A DNA stretch of 64,000 bases from Burkholderiales bacterium (GTDB lineage: Bacteria; Pseudomonadota; Gammaproteobacteria; Burkholderiales; SG8-41), in assembly GCA_019744975.1 (NCBI GenBank), contig JAIETP010000016.1:36973-100972 (forward strand), given 5' to 3'. Shown here in pieces: positions 55,148-62,723 of the stretch. The translations under genes and the position numbers were made by a program. Every line of letters begins with the position of its first letter. Position 1 is the first letter of the stretch. Below the pieces are notes generated by a model, which did not search any database, had not been told where the DNA came from, and saw only the letters and a list, made by a program, of their open reading frames with translations.

Positions 55148-56392
55148 ATGCGGCTGACTGCTGAAGAGAAAAAAATGCTGCGCGGCGACCTCGGCGGCGC
55201 GGTACAGGAAGCGCTGCAGCTGCAGTTTGAGGTCGGCAAATTTTTCGGCGCCAAACGCTTCGTGCCGGTATCGAACGTGCACATGATGGGCGACATCGAA
55301 GTGATGGGCGATTCGGGCAAATCTTTTCTCGAACGTGCCGCGCAGTCGGGGGCAAAATGCCGGCAACCGACGACGACCAATGCGCGCTGCATAGACTTCG
55401 CGCATGTCGAGCACCTGAAGCAGGACGCCAACGAAGCGCGCAAGGAAAAAGAACTGATCGCCTGTCTGCGCAAAATGGATGTCATTACCGCCGACACCTG
55501 CATCAATTATCAGACGTTGTACCAGCCGCATCTCGGCGAACATGTGGCCTGGGGTGATACCGGCACGGTGATTTACGCCAACTCGGTATTCGGCGCGCGT
55601 TCCAATTTCGAAGCCGGTCCTGCCGCACTGGCCGCCGGCCTCACCGGCCGCGTGCCCGAATACGGTTTCCATCTCGACGAACACCGCCGCGGCACTTTCC
55701 AGGTCAATCTTAAAGCGGACCTGAATGACCTCGCCGACTGGGGCACCGTCGGCAGGATTGTCGGTTCCGGACATCAGGACTATTACGCAGTGCCGGTATT
55801 TACCGGTATCAAACGTTCGCCAACCGCGGATGAGTTGAAGCAGCTTGGCGCGGCGCTGGCCAGTTACGGCTCGATGGGCATGTTCCACATGGTCGGTGTC
55901 ACGCCGGAGGCGCCGACGCTCAAGGCGGCTTTTGGCGGACGCAAGCCGAAAGAAGTGATGACGGTCAGCAACCGGGACATTGAAAAGGTCTATGCCGGCT
56001 ACGACAAGCAGGGCAATCCGCTGAACCTGGTGGTGTTTTCCGGACCGCAGCAATCGCTGCTGGAAATGAAAACCCTGGCCGATCTGCTCAATGGTCGTCG
56101 CGTGCATCCAGGCAGCCAGCTGTTCATCACCACCAGCAATGGCGTCAAAAGCGCGGCCCGCGAACTGGGATATCTGCAAAAAATCGAGGCTTCAGGCGCA
56201 ACCGTGCTCGAAGGCGTGTGTTTTTATATCCTGCAGAACCTGCCGCAGATGCGGGTGCGCGAGGGCTGGAGCAACCTGGTCACCAATTCGGCGAAACTGG
56301 CCAACATCATCGGCGCGCACAAATTCAATACCATCCTGCGCCGCACCGCCGAGTGCATCGACATTGCCTGCAGCGGCAGGGATGTACGGTGA
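55148..56392 (+). CDS. Aconitase X, large (catalytic) subunit
   Basis: 414 residues, AcnX/DUF521 family: opening MRLTAEEKKMLRGDLGGAVQ, with GDSGKSFLERAA, TTTNARCIDF (Cys), ITADTCINYQ (Cys), IYANSVFGARSNFEAGPAA and LEGVCFYI (Cys), consistent with an iron-sulfur or iron-dependent dehydratase. Known relatives dehydrate cis-3-hydroxy-L-proline or mevalonate 5-phosphate. No proline-catabolic or mevalonate genes are near, so the substrate is open. Its stop overlaps the small subunit start by 4 bases. Confidence 0.9.
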   Translation: MRLTAEEKKMLRGDLGGAVQEALQLQFEVGKFFGAKRFVPVSNVHMMGDIEVMGDSGKSFLERAAQSGAKCRQPTTTNARCIDFAHVEHLKQDANEARKEKELIACLRKMDVITADTCINYQTLYQPHLGEHVAWGDTGTVIYANSVFGARSNFEAGPAALAAGLTGRVPEYGFHLDEHRRGTFQVNLKADLNDLADWGTVGRIVGSGHQDYYAVPVFTGIKRSPTADELKQLGAALASYGSMGMFHMVGVTPEAPTLKAAFGGRKPKEVMTVSNRDIEKVYAGYDKQGNPLNLVVFSGPQQSLLEMKTLADLLNGRRVHPGSQLFITTSNGVKSAARELGYLQKIEASGATVLEGVCFYILQNLPQMRVREGWSNLVTNSAKLANIIGAHKFNTILRRTAECIDIACSGRDVR

Positions 56393-56826
56393 GCAAGTCC
56401 GCGAAGGCCGGCAAGACGATCCGCGTCAATCGCGCCTTCGGTGACATTGTCGAAGGCGAAGCGCTGGTTTCCACCGAAGGTTTTTCACCGCGTTACGACC
56501 TCGACCGCTGGAGCGGACTGATTTCACGGCCCGGGCACGCGCTCGAGGGCCACAACATCAAGGGCAAGATTTTGATCACGCCCAGCGCCAAGGGCGGCAT
56601 TGCGGCCGGCTGGGCGTTCTACGATATCCAGAACAAGGGCATCGCACCAAAAGCGTTTGTCTTTGGCGTCACCAATCCGGTGATGGTGCAGGGCGCCGTG
56701 TTTGCCGGCATCACCATCACCGAAGGCTGGTCATCCAGTCCTTATGACCAGATCCGCACCGGTGATATCGTGCGGGTCGATCCCGGCAAAAAAACCCTGA
56801 CACTGGTTCGTCGCGGTTCGCAGTAA
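56389..56826 (+). CDS. Aconitase X, small (swivel) subunit, DUF126
   Basis: 145 residues from GTG 56389, which overlaps the large-subunit stop as GTGA. The swivel domain contains ITPSAKGGIAAGWAFYDIQN and AFVFGVTNPVMVQGAVFAGI; the pair matches the split two-subunit aconitase X type of bacteria. The frame is open upstream to 56218, but that part overlaps the large subunit and is not conserved. Confidence 0.9.
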   Translation: MSKSAKAGKTIRVNRAFGDIVEGEALVSTEGFSPRYDLDRWSGLISRPGHALEGHNIKGKILITPSAKGGIAAGWAFYDIQNKGIAPKAFVFGVTNPVMVQGAVFAGITITEGWSSSPYDQIRTGDIVRVDPGKKTLTLVRRGSQ

Positions 56827-56867
56827 TCCGTCGCAACCATCAGAACCAAAACCCGAGGAGGAACCTC

Positions 56868-57836
56868 ATGAACCTGTTGATGCCTGTCGCATTGCTGGCT
56901 GCATCAGTACTGTCGCTGCCCGTTCAGGCCGCCACCGCTTTTCCGACCAAACCAATACGCATCATCGTCGCTTACACGCCGGCGGGCACCACGGATATCC
57001 TGGCGCGCGCCGTCGGACAGAAAATGAGCGAGGCCTGGGGCCAGCCGGTGATTATCGACAACCGCCCCGGTGCAAACGGCAACATCGGCACGGAAATCGC
57101 CGCGCGCGCGATTCCCGACGGCCACAGCCTGGTAATGGCCACCGCCGGCACCCATGGCATCAACGTCAGCCTCTACCGCAAACTCAACTGGCATCCGGTG
57201 AAGGATTTCGTGCCGGTGAGCCTGACTGCGATGGTGCCCAACATCATGGTCGTCAACAACAGTCTGCCTGTGAAAAACGTCAAGGAATTCATCGCTCACG
57301 TCAAAGCCAATCCCGGCAAACTGTCCTATGGTTCCCCCGGCAACGGCAGTACCGCGCATCTGTCGATGGAATTGTTCAAAACCATGACCGGCTCCAACAT
57401 CGTGCACATTCCCTACAAGGGCAGCGCCGGGGTGCTTGCTGACGTGATGGGCGGGCAGATCGCGGTCACCATCGACAACATGCCGCCCTATGTGCCGCAG
57501 GTGCGCGCCGGAAAGATCCGCGCGCTGGCGGTCAGTACCGCGAAGCGCTCCTCGGCCATGCCGGATCTGCCGACCATCGCCGAGGCCGGCGTGCCGGGTT
57601 ATGAAGCCGGTGCGTGGTTCGGACTGCTGGCGCCGGTCGGAACTCCAAAGGCGGTTGTAGCGAAGCTTTCTGCGGAAAGCGCACGCATTCTCAAGCTGCC
57701 GGACGTCAACAAGCGTATTTCCGAACTTGGCGCCGATCCCGTCGGCAGCACACCCGAAGAATTCGTCGCGCTGATCCAATCTGAAATCGCGAAATGGGCG
57801 AAGGTGATCAAGGATGCCAATGTTGAGTTGCAGTAG
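56868..57836 (+). CDS. Bug/TctC-family periplasmic solute-binding protein
   Basis: 322 residues with a signal peptide (MNLLMPVALLAASVLSLPVQA). Family features FPTKPIRIIVAYTPAGTTDI, VIIDNRPGANGNIGTEIAA, LSYGSPGNGSTAHLSMELF and HIPYKGSAGVLADVMGGQIA. These proteins bind carboxylates and similar acids for tripartite tricarboxylate transporters, but no TctA/TctB genes are adjacent. GAGGAGG lies just upstream. Its location after aconitase X suggests that it binds a substrate of the cluster. Confidence 0.92.
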   Translation: MNLLMPVALLAASVLSLPVQAATAFPTKPIRIIVAYTPAGTTDILARAVGQKMSEAWGQPVIIDNRPGANGNIGTEIAARAIPDGHSLVMATAGTHGINVSLYRKLNWHPVKDFVPVSLTAMVPNIMVVNNSLPVKNVKEFIAHVKANPGKLSYGSPGNGSTAHLSMELFKTMTGSNIVHIPYKGSAGVLADVMGGQIAVTIDNMPPYVPQVRAGKIRALAVSTAKRSSAMPDLPTIAEAGVPGYEAGAWFGLLAPVGTPKAVVAKLSAESARILKLPDVNKRISELGADPVGSTPEEFVALIQSEIAKWAKVIKDANVELQ

Positions 57837-57851
57837 AAAACCTTAATTAAC

Positions 57852-57876
57852 ATGGATGGACAGGATTTACAGGATA
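57852..57876 (+). repeat. Left inverted repeat flanking the GxxExxY gene
   Basis: ATGGATGGACAGGATTTACA and on to GGATAA. Its reverse complement matches 58274-58298 at about 23 of 25 positions. The same ACAGGATTTACAGGAT style of repeat accompanies GxxExxY genes in many genomes. Confidence 0.8.
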
Positions 57877-57881
57877 AGGGC

Positions 57882-58252
57882 ATGTTGCATGCCGACATTA
57901 CCGAAGCTGTTATCGCTTGTGCTTTTGAGGTCATTAAGGAACTCGGTGCTGGATTTCTTGAGTCAGTTTATGAAAGAGCTTTGCTGCTGGCTTTGCGACA
58001 GAAAGGGTTATCCGCGGTTGCGCAGCATCCCCTCAAGGTTTTATTCAGAGGTGAAAATGTCGGCGAATTTTTCGCGGACTTGTTGGTGGAACAAAAAATG
58101 TCGAACTGAAAGTGGTTAAAACCCTTGTGCCAGAACATCAAGCCCAGCTAATCAACTATCTGCAGGCCAGCGGCATTGAGGTTGGGCTGTTGATCAATTT
58201 CGGAAACCCCAAACTGGAAATTAAACGCTGCTCCAGAAGCAAGATGATGTAA
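57882..58252 (+). pseudogene. GxxExxY-family protein gene, frameshifted
   Basis: Reading starts MLHADITEAVIACAFEVIKE and runs through GAGFLESVYERALLLALRQKG (the namesake GxxExxY) to DLLVEQK, then meets a stop at 58109. The family's C-terminal half continues in another frame from about 58098 (VELKVVKTLVPEHQAQLINY, GIEVGLLINFGNPKLEIKR) to a stop at 58252. The switch lies in a run of six A; one extra A would restore a full ~124-residue protein. It is either a recent frameshift, slippage or a sequencing error. It is flanked by inverted repeats. Confidence 0.88.
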
Positions 58253-58273
58253 TGATCTGATAACTGTTGGTTT

Positions 58274-58298
58274 TATCTTGTAAATCCTGTTCATCCTG
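58274..58298 (-). repeat. Right inverted repeat flanking the GxxExxY gene
   Basis: TATCTTGTAAATCCTGTTCA followed by TCCTG, the inverted counterpart of 57852-57876. It ends 11 bases before the acyl-CoA dehydrogenase start. Confidence 0.8.
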
Positions 58299-58308
58299 TA
58301 AATTAAAG

Positions 58309-59457
58309 ATGATCCGCGATCCCGAATCCTTCAACATCCTGCTCGACACCGTCTCGCGCCTGGTGCGCGAAAAGCTGATCCCGCGCGAAGAGGAAGTCAG
58401 CGAAACCGACGAAATCCCCGCCGACATCGTCGCCGACATGCGCACCATGGGCCTGTTCGGGCTGACCATTCCCGAGGAATACGGCGGCCTCGGGTTTACC
58501 AGCGAAGAGGAAGTGCTGACCTCGATGGCGCTGTGCTACGCCTCGCCGGTGTTCCGTTCGCGCATCGGCACCAACACCGGCATCGGCGCCCAGGGCATTG
58601 TCATCGACGGGACCGCGGAACAAAAACAGAAATACCTGCCGCGGCTGGCCTCCGGCGAAATCACCGGTTCCTTCGCGCTGACCGAACCCGAGTCCGGCTC
58701 CGATGCCGGTTCGCTGAAAACCACCGCGCGCCGCGACGGCGACCATTACGTATTGAACGGCACCAAGCGCTACATCACCAATGCACCGGAAGCCGGTGTA
58801 TTCACGGTGATGGCACGCACCGACCTGCAATCCAGGGATGCCAAAGGTGTATCGGCCTTCATCGTCGAGCGCAACACGACGGGTTTGAGCGTCGGTCCCG
58901 CCGACCGCAAGATGGGCCAGCGCGGCTCACATACCGCCGACGTGATTTTTGACAATGTGCGCGTGCCGGCCAGCAGCATCATCGGCGGGAAAGAAGGGCA
59001 GGGCTTCAAGACCGCGATGAAAGTGCTCGACAAGGCGCGACTCAATATCGCTGCGGTTTGCGTTGGTGCAGCCGAGCGCCTGCTCGACGAAGCACTGCGT
59101 TATGCGAAGGAACGCCAGCAGTTCGGCAAACCCATCGCCGAATTCCAGCTGGTCCAGGCCATGCTCGCCGATTCCAAGGCAGAGATCTACGCCGCGCGCA
59201 GCATGGTGCTGGAGGCCGCGCGCAAAAAAGACGGCGGCGATAACATCACCATGGAAGCGTCCTGCGCCAAACTGTTTGCCGCGGAAATGGTCGGGCGGGT
59301 TGCCGATCGTGCGGTGCAGATCCACGGTGGGGCTGGCTATATGCAGGCTTCAGCCGTTGAACGCCTTTATCGCGATGTGCGGCTGTTCAGGTTGTTTGAA
59401 GGGACTAGCCAGATTCAGCAGTTGGTGATTGCGCGGCATATTTTAAAAAATGCCTGA
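58309..59457 (+). CDS. Acyl-CoA dehydrogenase
   Basis: FAD enzyme introducing an alpha-beta double bond into an acyl-CoA. 382 residues from ATG 58309 (MIRDPESFNILLDTVSRLVR); an upstream in-frame start at 58267 encodes part of a repeat. Signatures: FALTEPESGSDAGSLKTTAR, QFGKPIAEFQLVQAMLAD, the C-terminal QIHGGAGYMQASAVERLYRD, and the catalytic Glu in LFEGTSQIQQLVIARHIL. The chain-length specificity is unknown. It lies after the GxxExxY cassette, so it may or may not belong to the upstream cluster. Confidence 0.93.
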   Translation: MIRDPESFNILLDTVSRLVREKLIPREEEVSETDEIPADIVADMRTMGLFGLTIPEEYGGLGFTSEEEVLTSMALCYASPVFRSRIGTNTGIGAQGIVIDGTAEQKQKYLPRLASGEITGSFALTEPESGSDAGSLKTTARRDGDHYVLNGTKRYITNAPEAGVFTVMARTDLQSRDAKGVSAFIVERNTTGLSVGPADRKMGQRGSHTADVIFDNVRVPASSIIGGKEGQGFKTAMKVLDKARLNIAAVCVGAAERLLDEALRYAKERQQFGKPIAEFQLVQAMLADSKAEIYAARSMVLEAARKKDGGDNITMEASCAKLFAAEMVGRVADRAVQIHGGAGYMQASAVERLYRDVRLFRLFEGTSQIQQLVIARHILKNA

Positions 59458-59566
59458 AAGAACGTCCAACTTTGTAATGAAAAGTTTTTAAATAGAACAG
59501 TGAAATGGCCGGGTACTGTGTCTAATAACTCAGTTTTTTTGCGGACTAATGCGATTCAGGTGCGAC

Positions 59567-59908
59567 ATGAACTGGTCAACAGTTCGTAAGACGCTATTGA
59601 TCGGTTCGATATTGACGTGGACGCTGGTTGTTGTAAGCGTGGTGGTAAATATTCTGTGGGTTCCGAATTTTGCGCAGGTGGGTCATTTGGCGTATGGGTG
59701 CTACCAGACAGATGCTTTATTGAGCTATGTGGAGTGCAAGGGATTTGCTCTCGCGCCGATAACTTCAACATTTTTAACGCTTCCATACTTACTTCCGTTC
59801 GGACCGGTTCTGATCTTATTCAATCCTATTCTTGGTATTCCACTTTGGTTTTTTCTTCTGTATTTGGTGTGGTACGTCTGGGATAAGTGGCGTCACACGC
59901 AGGCATAA
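59567..59908 (+). CDS. Small unrecognised membrane protein
   Basis: 113 residues from ATG 59567 (AGGTG 4 bases upstream; an ATG at 59549 gives 119). Three hydrophobic segments: TLLIGSILTWTLVVVSVVVN, a middle one around ITSTFLTLPYLLPFGPVLIL, and IPLWFFLLYLVWYVW. Base composition is clearly more AT-rich than neighbouring genes and codon use differs, suggesting recent acquisition. I do not recognise a family. It lies just left of the REP/RAYT element. Confidence 0.6.
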   Translation: MNWSTVRKTLLIGSILTWTLVVVSVVVNILWVPNFAQVGHLAYGCYQTDALLSYVECKGFALAPITSTFLTLPYLLPFGPVLILFNPILGIPLWFFLLYLVWYVWDKWRHTQA

Positions 59909-59923
59909 AACACCCGTGAAAGC

Positions 59924-59961
59924 TCGTAGGGCGCAATAAGCGCAGCGCATTGCGCCGTATG
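59924..59961 (+). repeat. Left REP element of the RAYT unit
   Basis: 38 bases, 37 of which match 60516-60553 in inverted orientation. It includes GCGCAAT and ATTGCGC flanking an 11-base spacer, giving the REP stem-loop. Confidence 0.92.
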
Positions 59962-59984
59962 CAAGCCGCTGCAATACTGTCTGC

Positions 59985-60515
59985 ATGTCCGATTACCGTC
60001 GTGCGTGGCATCCGGGCGGCACCTATTTCTTCACGTTGAATCTGCTGCAACGGCATGGCAACGATCTGCTGACAAGGCATGTTGCGTTGCTGCGGGAAGT
60101 GGTGCGTTCGGTTCGCCATCGTCACCCATTCCACATTCATGGCTGGGTGATCTTGCCGGAGCATTTGCATTGCGTGATTGAACTGCCACCGGGCGATGCC
60201 GATTTCGCAACCCGCTGGCGGCTGATTAAAATGAATTTTTCCAAAGCACTGCCTAAAACCGAGCGATTGTCTGCGACACGCCTGGCTCGCGGCGAGCGCG
60301 GCATCTGGCAGCGGCGGTATTGGGAGCACCTGATTCGTGACGACGCCGACTACCGGGCGCACATGGATTACGTGCACTTCAACCCGGTAAAACATGGCTG
60401 GGTCAAACATGTTGCTGATTGGCCGTATTCAACCTTCCACGCACTGGTCAGACGCGGGGTGTATCCGCTGGATTGGGGCGGCGGGATGGAAGCATCCTTG
60501 GGCTATGATGACTGA
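59985..60515 (+). CDS. REP-associated tyrosine transposase (RAYT, TnpA_REP)
   Basis: 176 residues, single-strand Y1 HUH nuclease family that acts on REP hairpins. The HUH motif is in [15 protein letters not shown] (HLH), and the candidate catalytic Tyr is in [20 protein letters not shown]. The N-terminal [20 protein letters not shown] is typical. It is bracketed by two inverted REP copies, the right one starting at the base after its stop codon. It appears intact. Its right REP abuts a truncated toxin gene. Confidence 0.93.
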   Translation: MSDYRRAWHPGGTYFFTLNLLQRHGNDLLTRHVALLREVVRSVRHRHPFHIHGWVILPEHLHCVIELPPGDADFATRWRLIKMNFSKALPKTERLSATRLARGERGIWQRRYWEHLIRDDADYRAHMDYVHFNPVKHGWVKHVADWPYSTFHALVRRGVYPLDWGGGMEASLGYDD

Positions 60516-60553
60516 CATCCGGCGCAATGCGCTGCGCTTATTGCGCCCTACGA
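60516..60553 (-). repeat. Right REP element of the RAYT unit
   Basis: Inverted copy of 59924-59961 with one mismatch (37 of 38). It immediately precedes the in-frame remnant of higB. Confidence 0.92.
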
Positions 60554-60643
60554 TCTACGATCTGGGTAAACGGCAACTGGCGCGTGACTTTTGAATTCAA
60601 GGACGGACATGCGTACGTCCTGGACTATGAGGATTATCACTAA
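60554..60643 (+). pseudogene. HigB-type toxin, C-terminal remnant
   Basis: The frame ending at TAA 60641-60643 encodes GNWRVTFEFKDGHAYVLDYE and on to DYH, the conserved C-terminus of RelE/HigB-like mRNA interferases. About two thirds of the protein is missing: the remnant begins directly where the right REP ends. Its stop overlaps the antitoxin start (TAATG), the normal higBA coupling. Too short to be an active toxin. Confidence 0.85.
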
Positions 60644-60936
60644 TGGCCATGCACAATCCGCCTCATCCTGGCGAATTCATTACTGAAACCTATCTTGAAC
60701 CCAATAGCGTGAGTGGACGAGAACTGGCCGCCAAGCTGGGAGTCGCCGCCTCGACGCTGAATCGCATCCTGACCGGTGCGAGCGGCATCAGTCCCGAAAT
60801 GGCGTTGCGGCTGTCCAAGGCGCTGGGCCGGTCTCCGGAAAGCTGGCTTGCGATGCAATACAACCACGATCTCTGGCATGCGAAACGGCGTGTGAAATTG
60901 AGTAACGTGGCGCGTCTCAAGCTCACTGCGGCCTGA
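60643..60936 (+). CDS. higA: HigA-type antitoxin (XRE family), orphaned
   Basis: 97 residues. N-terminal NPPHPGEFITETYLEP is characteristic of HigA/VapI antitoxins, followed by an HTH (SGRELAAKLGVAASTLNRIL) and ISPEMALRLSKALGRSPESW. It normally neutralises HigB and autorepresses the operon. Here the toxin is truncated, so the gene is an orphan and may persist as a DNA-binding protein or by immunity to related toxins elsewhere. Confidence 0.93.
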   Translation: MAMHNPPHPGEFITETYLEPNSVSGRELAAKLGVAASTLNRILTGASGISPEMALRLSKALGRSPESWLAMQYNHDLWHAKRRVKLSNVARLKLTAA

Positions 60937-60987
60937 GAGACGCGGCGTTGGGATTTACGGGCGACAAGGACGCCCCATTTATTGTCT

Positions 60988-61034
60988 GATTGTTAACAAT
61001 CTTCTTGACGACAATAACGACCTCAAGCTATGCT
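60988..61034 (+). promoter_or_regulatory. Promoter and palindromic operator before the carboxyltransferase
   Basis: TTGACG (61005-61010) and TATGCT (61029-61034) form a sigma-70-like promoter with an 18-base spacer. Four bases upstream of the -35 is a perfect 14-bp palindrome GATTGTTAACAATC (60988-61001), a plausible operator. The start codon is 51 bases downstream. Confidence 0.6.
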
Positions 61035-61084
61035 TCAGCCACCCAAAATCCCGCTAAATCCGTGCTGAAACAAGAGGAATTGCC

Positions 61085-62620
61085 GTGGCGTTCGAAAAAC
61101 TGATTGAAGAATACAAGCAAAAAACCGCTGAAGTACTGGCCATGGGCGGGCCGGAGAAGCTCGCCAAGCGCAAGGCCGAAGGCCATCTCAATGCCCGCGA
61201 ACGCATCGATTACCTGATCGATCCGGACTCCTTCATCGAATCGGGCCGTTTCGCCCGCAGCAACCGGCCCGAGGTCAAACACAAGACGCCCGCTGACGGC
61301 AAAGTCGCCGGCTTCGCCAAAATCGCCGGCCGCGAAATCGGCCTGATCTCTAATGACTTCACCGTGCTTGGCGCATCGAGCGCGGTGATCAACATGAAAA
61401 AGATCAAACATGTGAAGCAGGTCGCGACCAAACGCGGCATGCCGCTGGTGATGCTCGGTGAATCCTCGGGGGCGCGCATGCCCGACCGCATGGGTTCCGC
61501 CGGGCGCGCGATCATTGCCCAGGACCCGACCGAGTACCAGCGCCTGCGTGAATCGCCGTGGTGCTCAGCCTTGCTCGGCCAGTGTTACGGTTCCTCGACC
61601 TGGTATTCCGCGATGTCGGATTTTGTCGTGATGCGCAAGGGCGCGATCATGGCCATCGCCAGTCCCAATGTGACCTCGATCGCCATCAACAAGCCGATTG
61701 AAGCCGAAGATCTCGGCGGCTGGAAGCTGCTGACGGGTGTGTCCGGACTCGCCGACATGGCGGTGGACACCGACCAGCAGGCGATGGATGCGATCAAAAA
61801 ATTCCTCTCCTATCTGCCCAGCCACAACCTGCAGCCGCCGCCGGAATTTCCGGTGCCGGAAGGTTCTGACGAAGCCTGCAAAAATATTTTCGACATCCTG
61901 CCGGAGTCGCGCACCAAGGTCTATGACGTGCGCAAGATCGTCGCCGCCGTCGCCGACAAGGATTCGTGTTTTGAGCTGAAGGAACGTTACGGCAAATCGA
62001 TCACCACCATGCTGGCGCGGGTCGACGGCAAAAGCACCGGCTTCATCGCCAACAACCCGCTGTTCAAAGGCGGTGCACTCGATGCCGACGCGGTGCAGAA
62101 GGTCATCAGCTTCATGGTGCTCTGCGATTCCTTCAACATCCCGCTGGTGTTCATGGTCGATGTGCCGGGTTTCCTGATCGGCGTCGAAGGTGAAATCCGC
62201 GGCATGCCGGGCAAGGTCATCAACTGGATGAACGCGCTGACCCAGGTCACCGTGCCCAAGCTGACCATCATCATGCGCAAAAATTACGGCCAGGCCTTTA
62301 TCAACATGGCCGGCGGCAAAAATGCCGACGAAGTCGCGGTGTGGCCGATGGCCGACCTCGGCTTCATGGATCCCGCGGTATCGGTCAATGTGCTCTACGG
62401 CATCAAGCAGCAGGACGATCCGGAAAAATTCGCCAGGCTGAAAGCCGAAGTCGAGCGCGACACCTCCGCATGGGGCCTGGCCGAACTCTACGAAGCGCAG
62501 CATGTGCTCGATCCGCGCGATACCCGCGACTGGCTGATCCGCACGCTGGAAGTCCATCGCAAGGGCATGAAAAACGGCGTCGGCGAACATCTGCTGCGCA
62601 ACTGGCCGACCAGCTACTAA
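61085..62620 (+). CDS. Acyl-CoA carboxylase carboxyltransferase (beta) subunit
   Basis: 511 residues, MmdA/PccB-type carboxyltransferase with N- and C-terminal crotonase-like halves: HLNARERIDYLIDPDSFIES, GESSGARMPDRMGSAGRAI, then FMVDVPGFLIGVEGEIRGMP and NYGQAFINMAGGKNADEVAV. Such subunits transfer carboxyl from biotin to acetyl-, propionyl- or other acyl-CoA (or decarboxylate methylmalonyl-CoA). No biotin carboxylase or biotin carrier gene is in the window, so the partner must be elsewhere. It has its own promoter and is followed by a second Bug binding protein. Confidence 0.92.
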   Translation: MAFEKLIEEYKQKTAEVLAMGGPEKLAKRKAEGHLNARERIDYLIDPDSFIESGRFARSNRPEVKHKTPADGKVAGFAKIAGREIGLISNDFTVLGASSAVINMKKIKHVKQVATKRGMPLVMLGESSGARMPDRMGSAGRAIIAQDPTEYQRLRESPWCSALLGQCYGSSTWYSAMSDFVVMRKGAIMAIASPNVTSIAINKPIEAEDLGGWKLLTGVSGLADMAVDTDQQAMDAIKKFLSYLPSHNLQPPPEFPVPEGSDEACKNIFDILPESRTKVYDVRKIVAAVADKDSCFELKERYGKSITTMLARVDGKSTGFIANNPLFKGGALDADAVQKVISFMVLCDSFNIPLVFMVDVPGFLIGVEGEIRGMPGKVINWMNALTQVTVPKLTIIMRKNYGQAFINMAGGKNADEVAVWPMADLGFMDPAVSVNVLYGIKQQDDPEKFARLKAEVERDTSAWGLAELYEAQHVLDPRDTRDWLIRTLEVHRKGMKNGVGEHLLRNWPTSY

Positions 62621-62723
62621 GAGTCTTTTTTGAAACTGCAGCGGTCATTGCTGCATGGAGCTACGCATCAGGCGGCAACAGACAAGACCGCCGTGTGCCC
62701 CGCACAACCTGGAGGAACATGAC

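Noticed and set aside
62636..62657. Hairpin TGCAGC...GCTGCA after the carboxyltransferase as a terminator
   Set aside because: Only a 6-bp stem and no following T-run.
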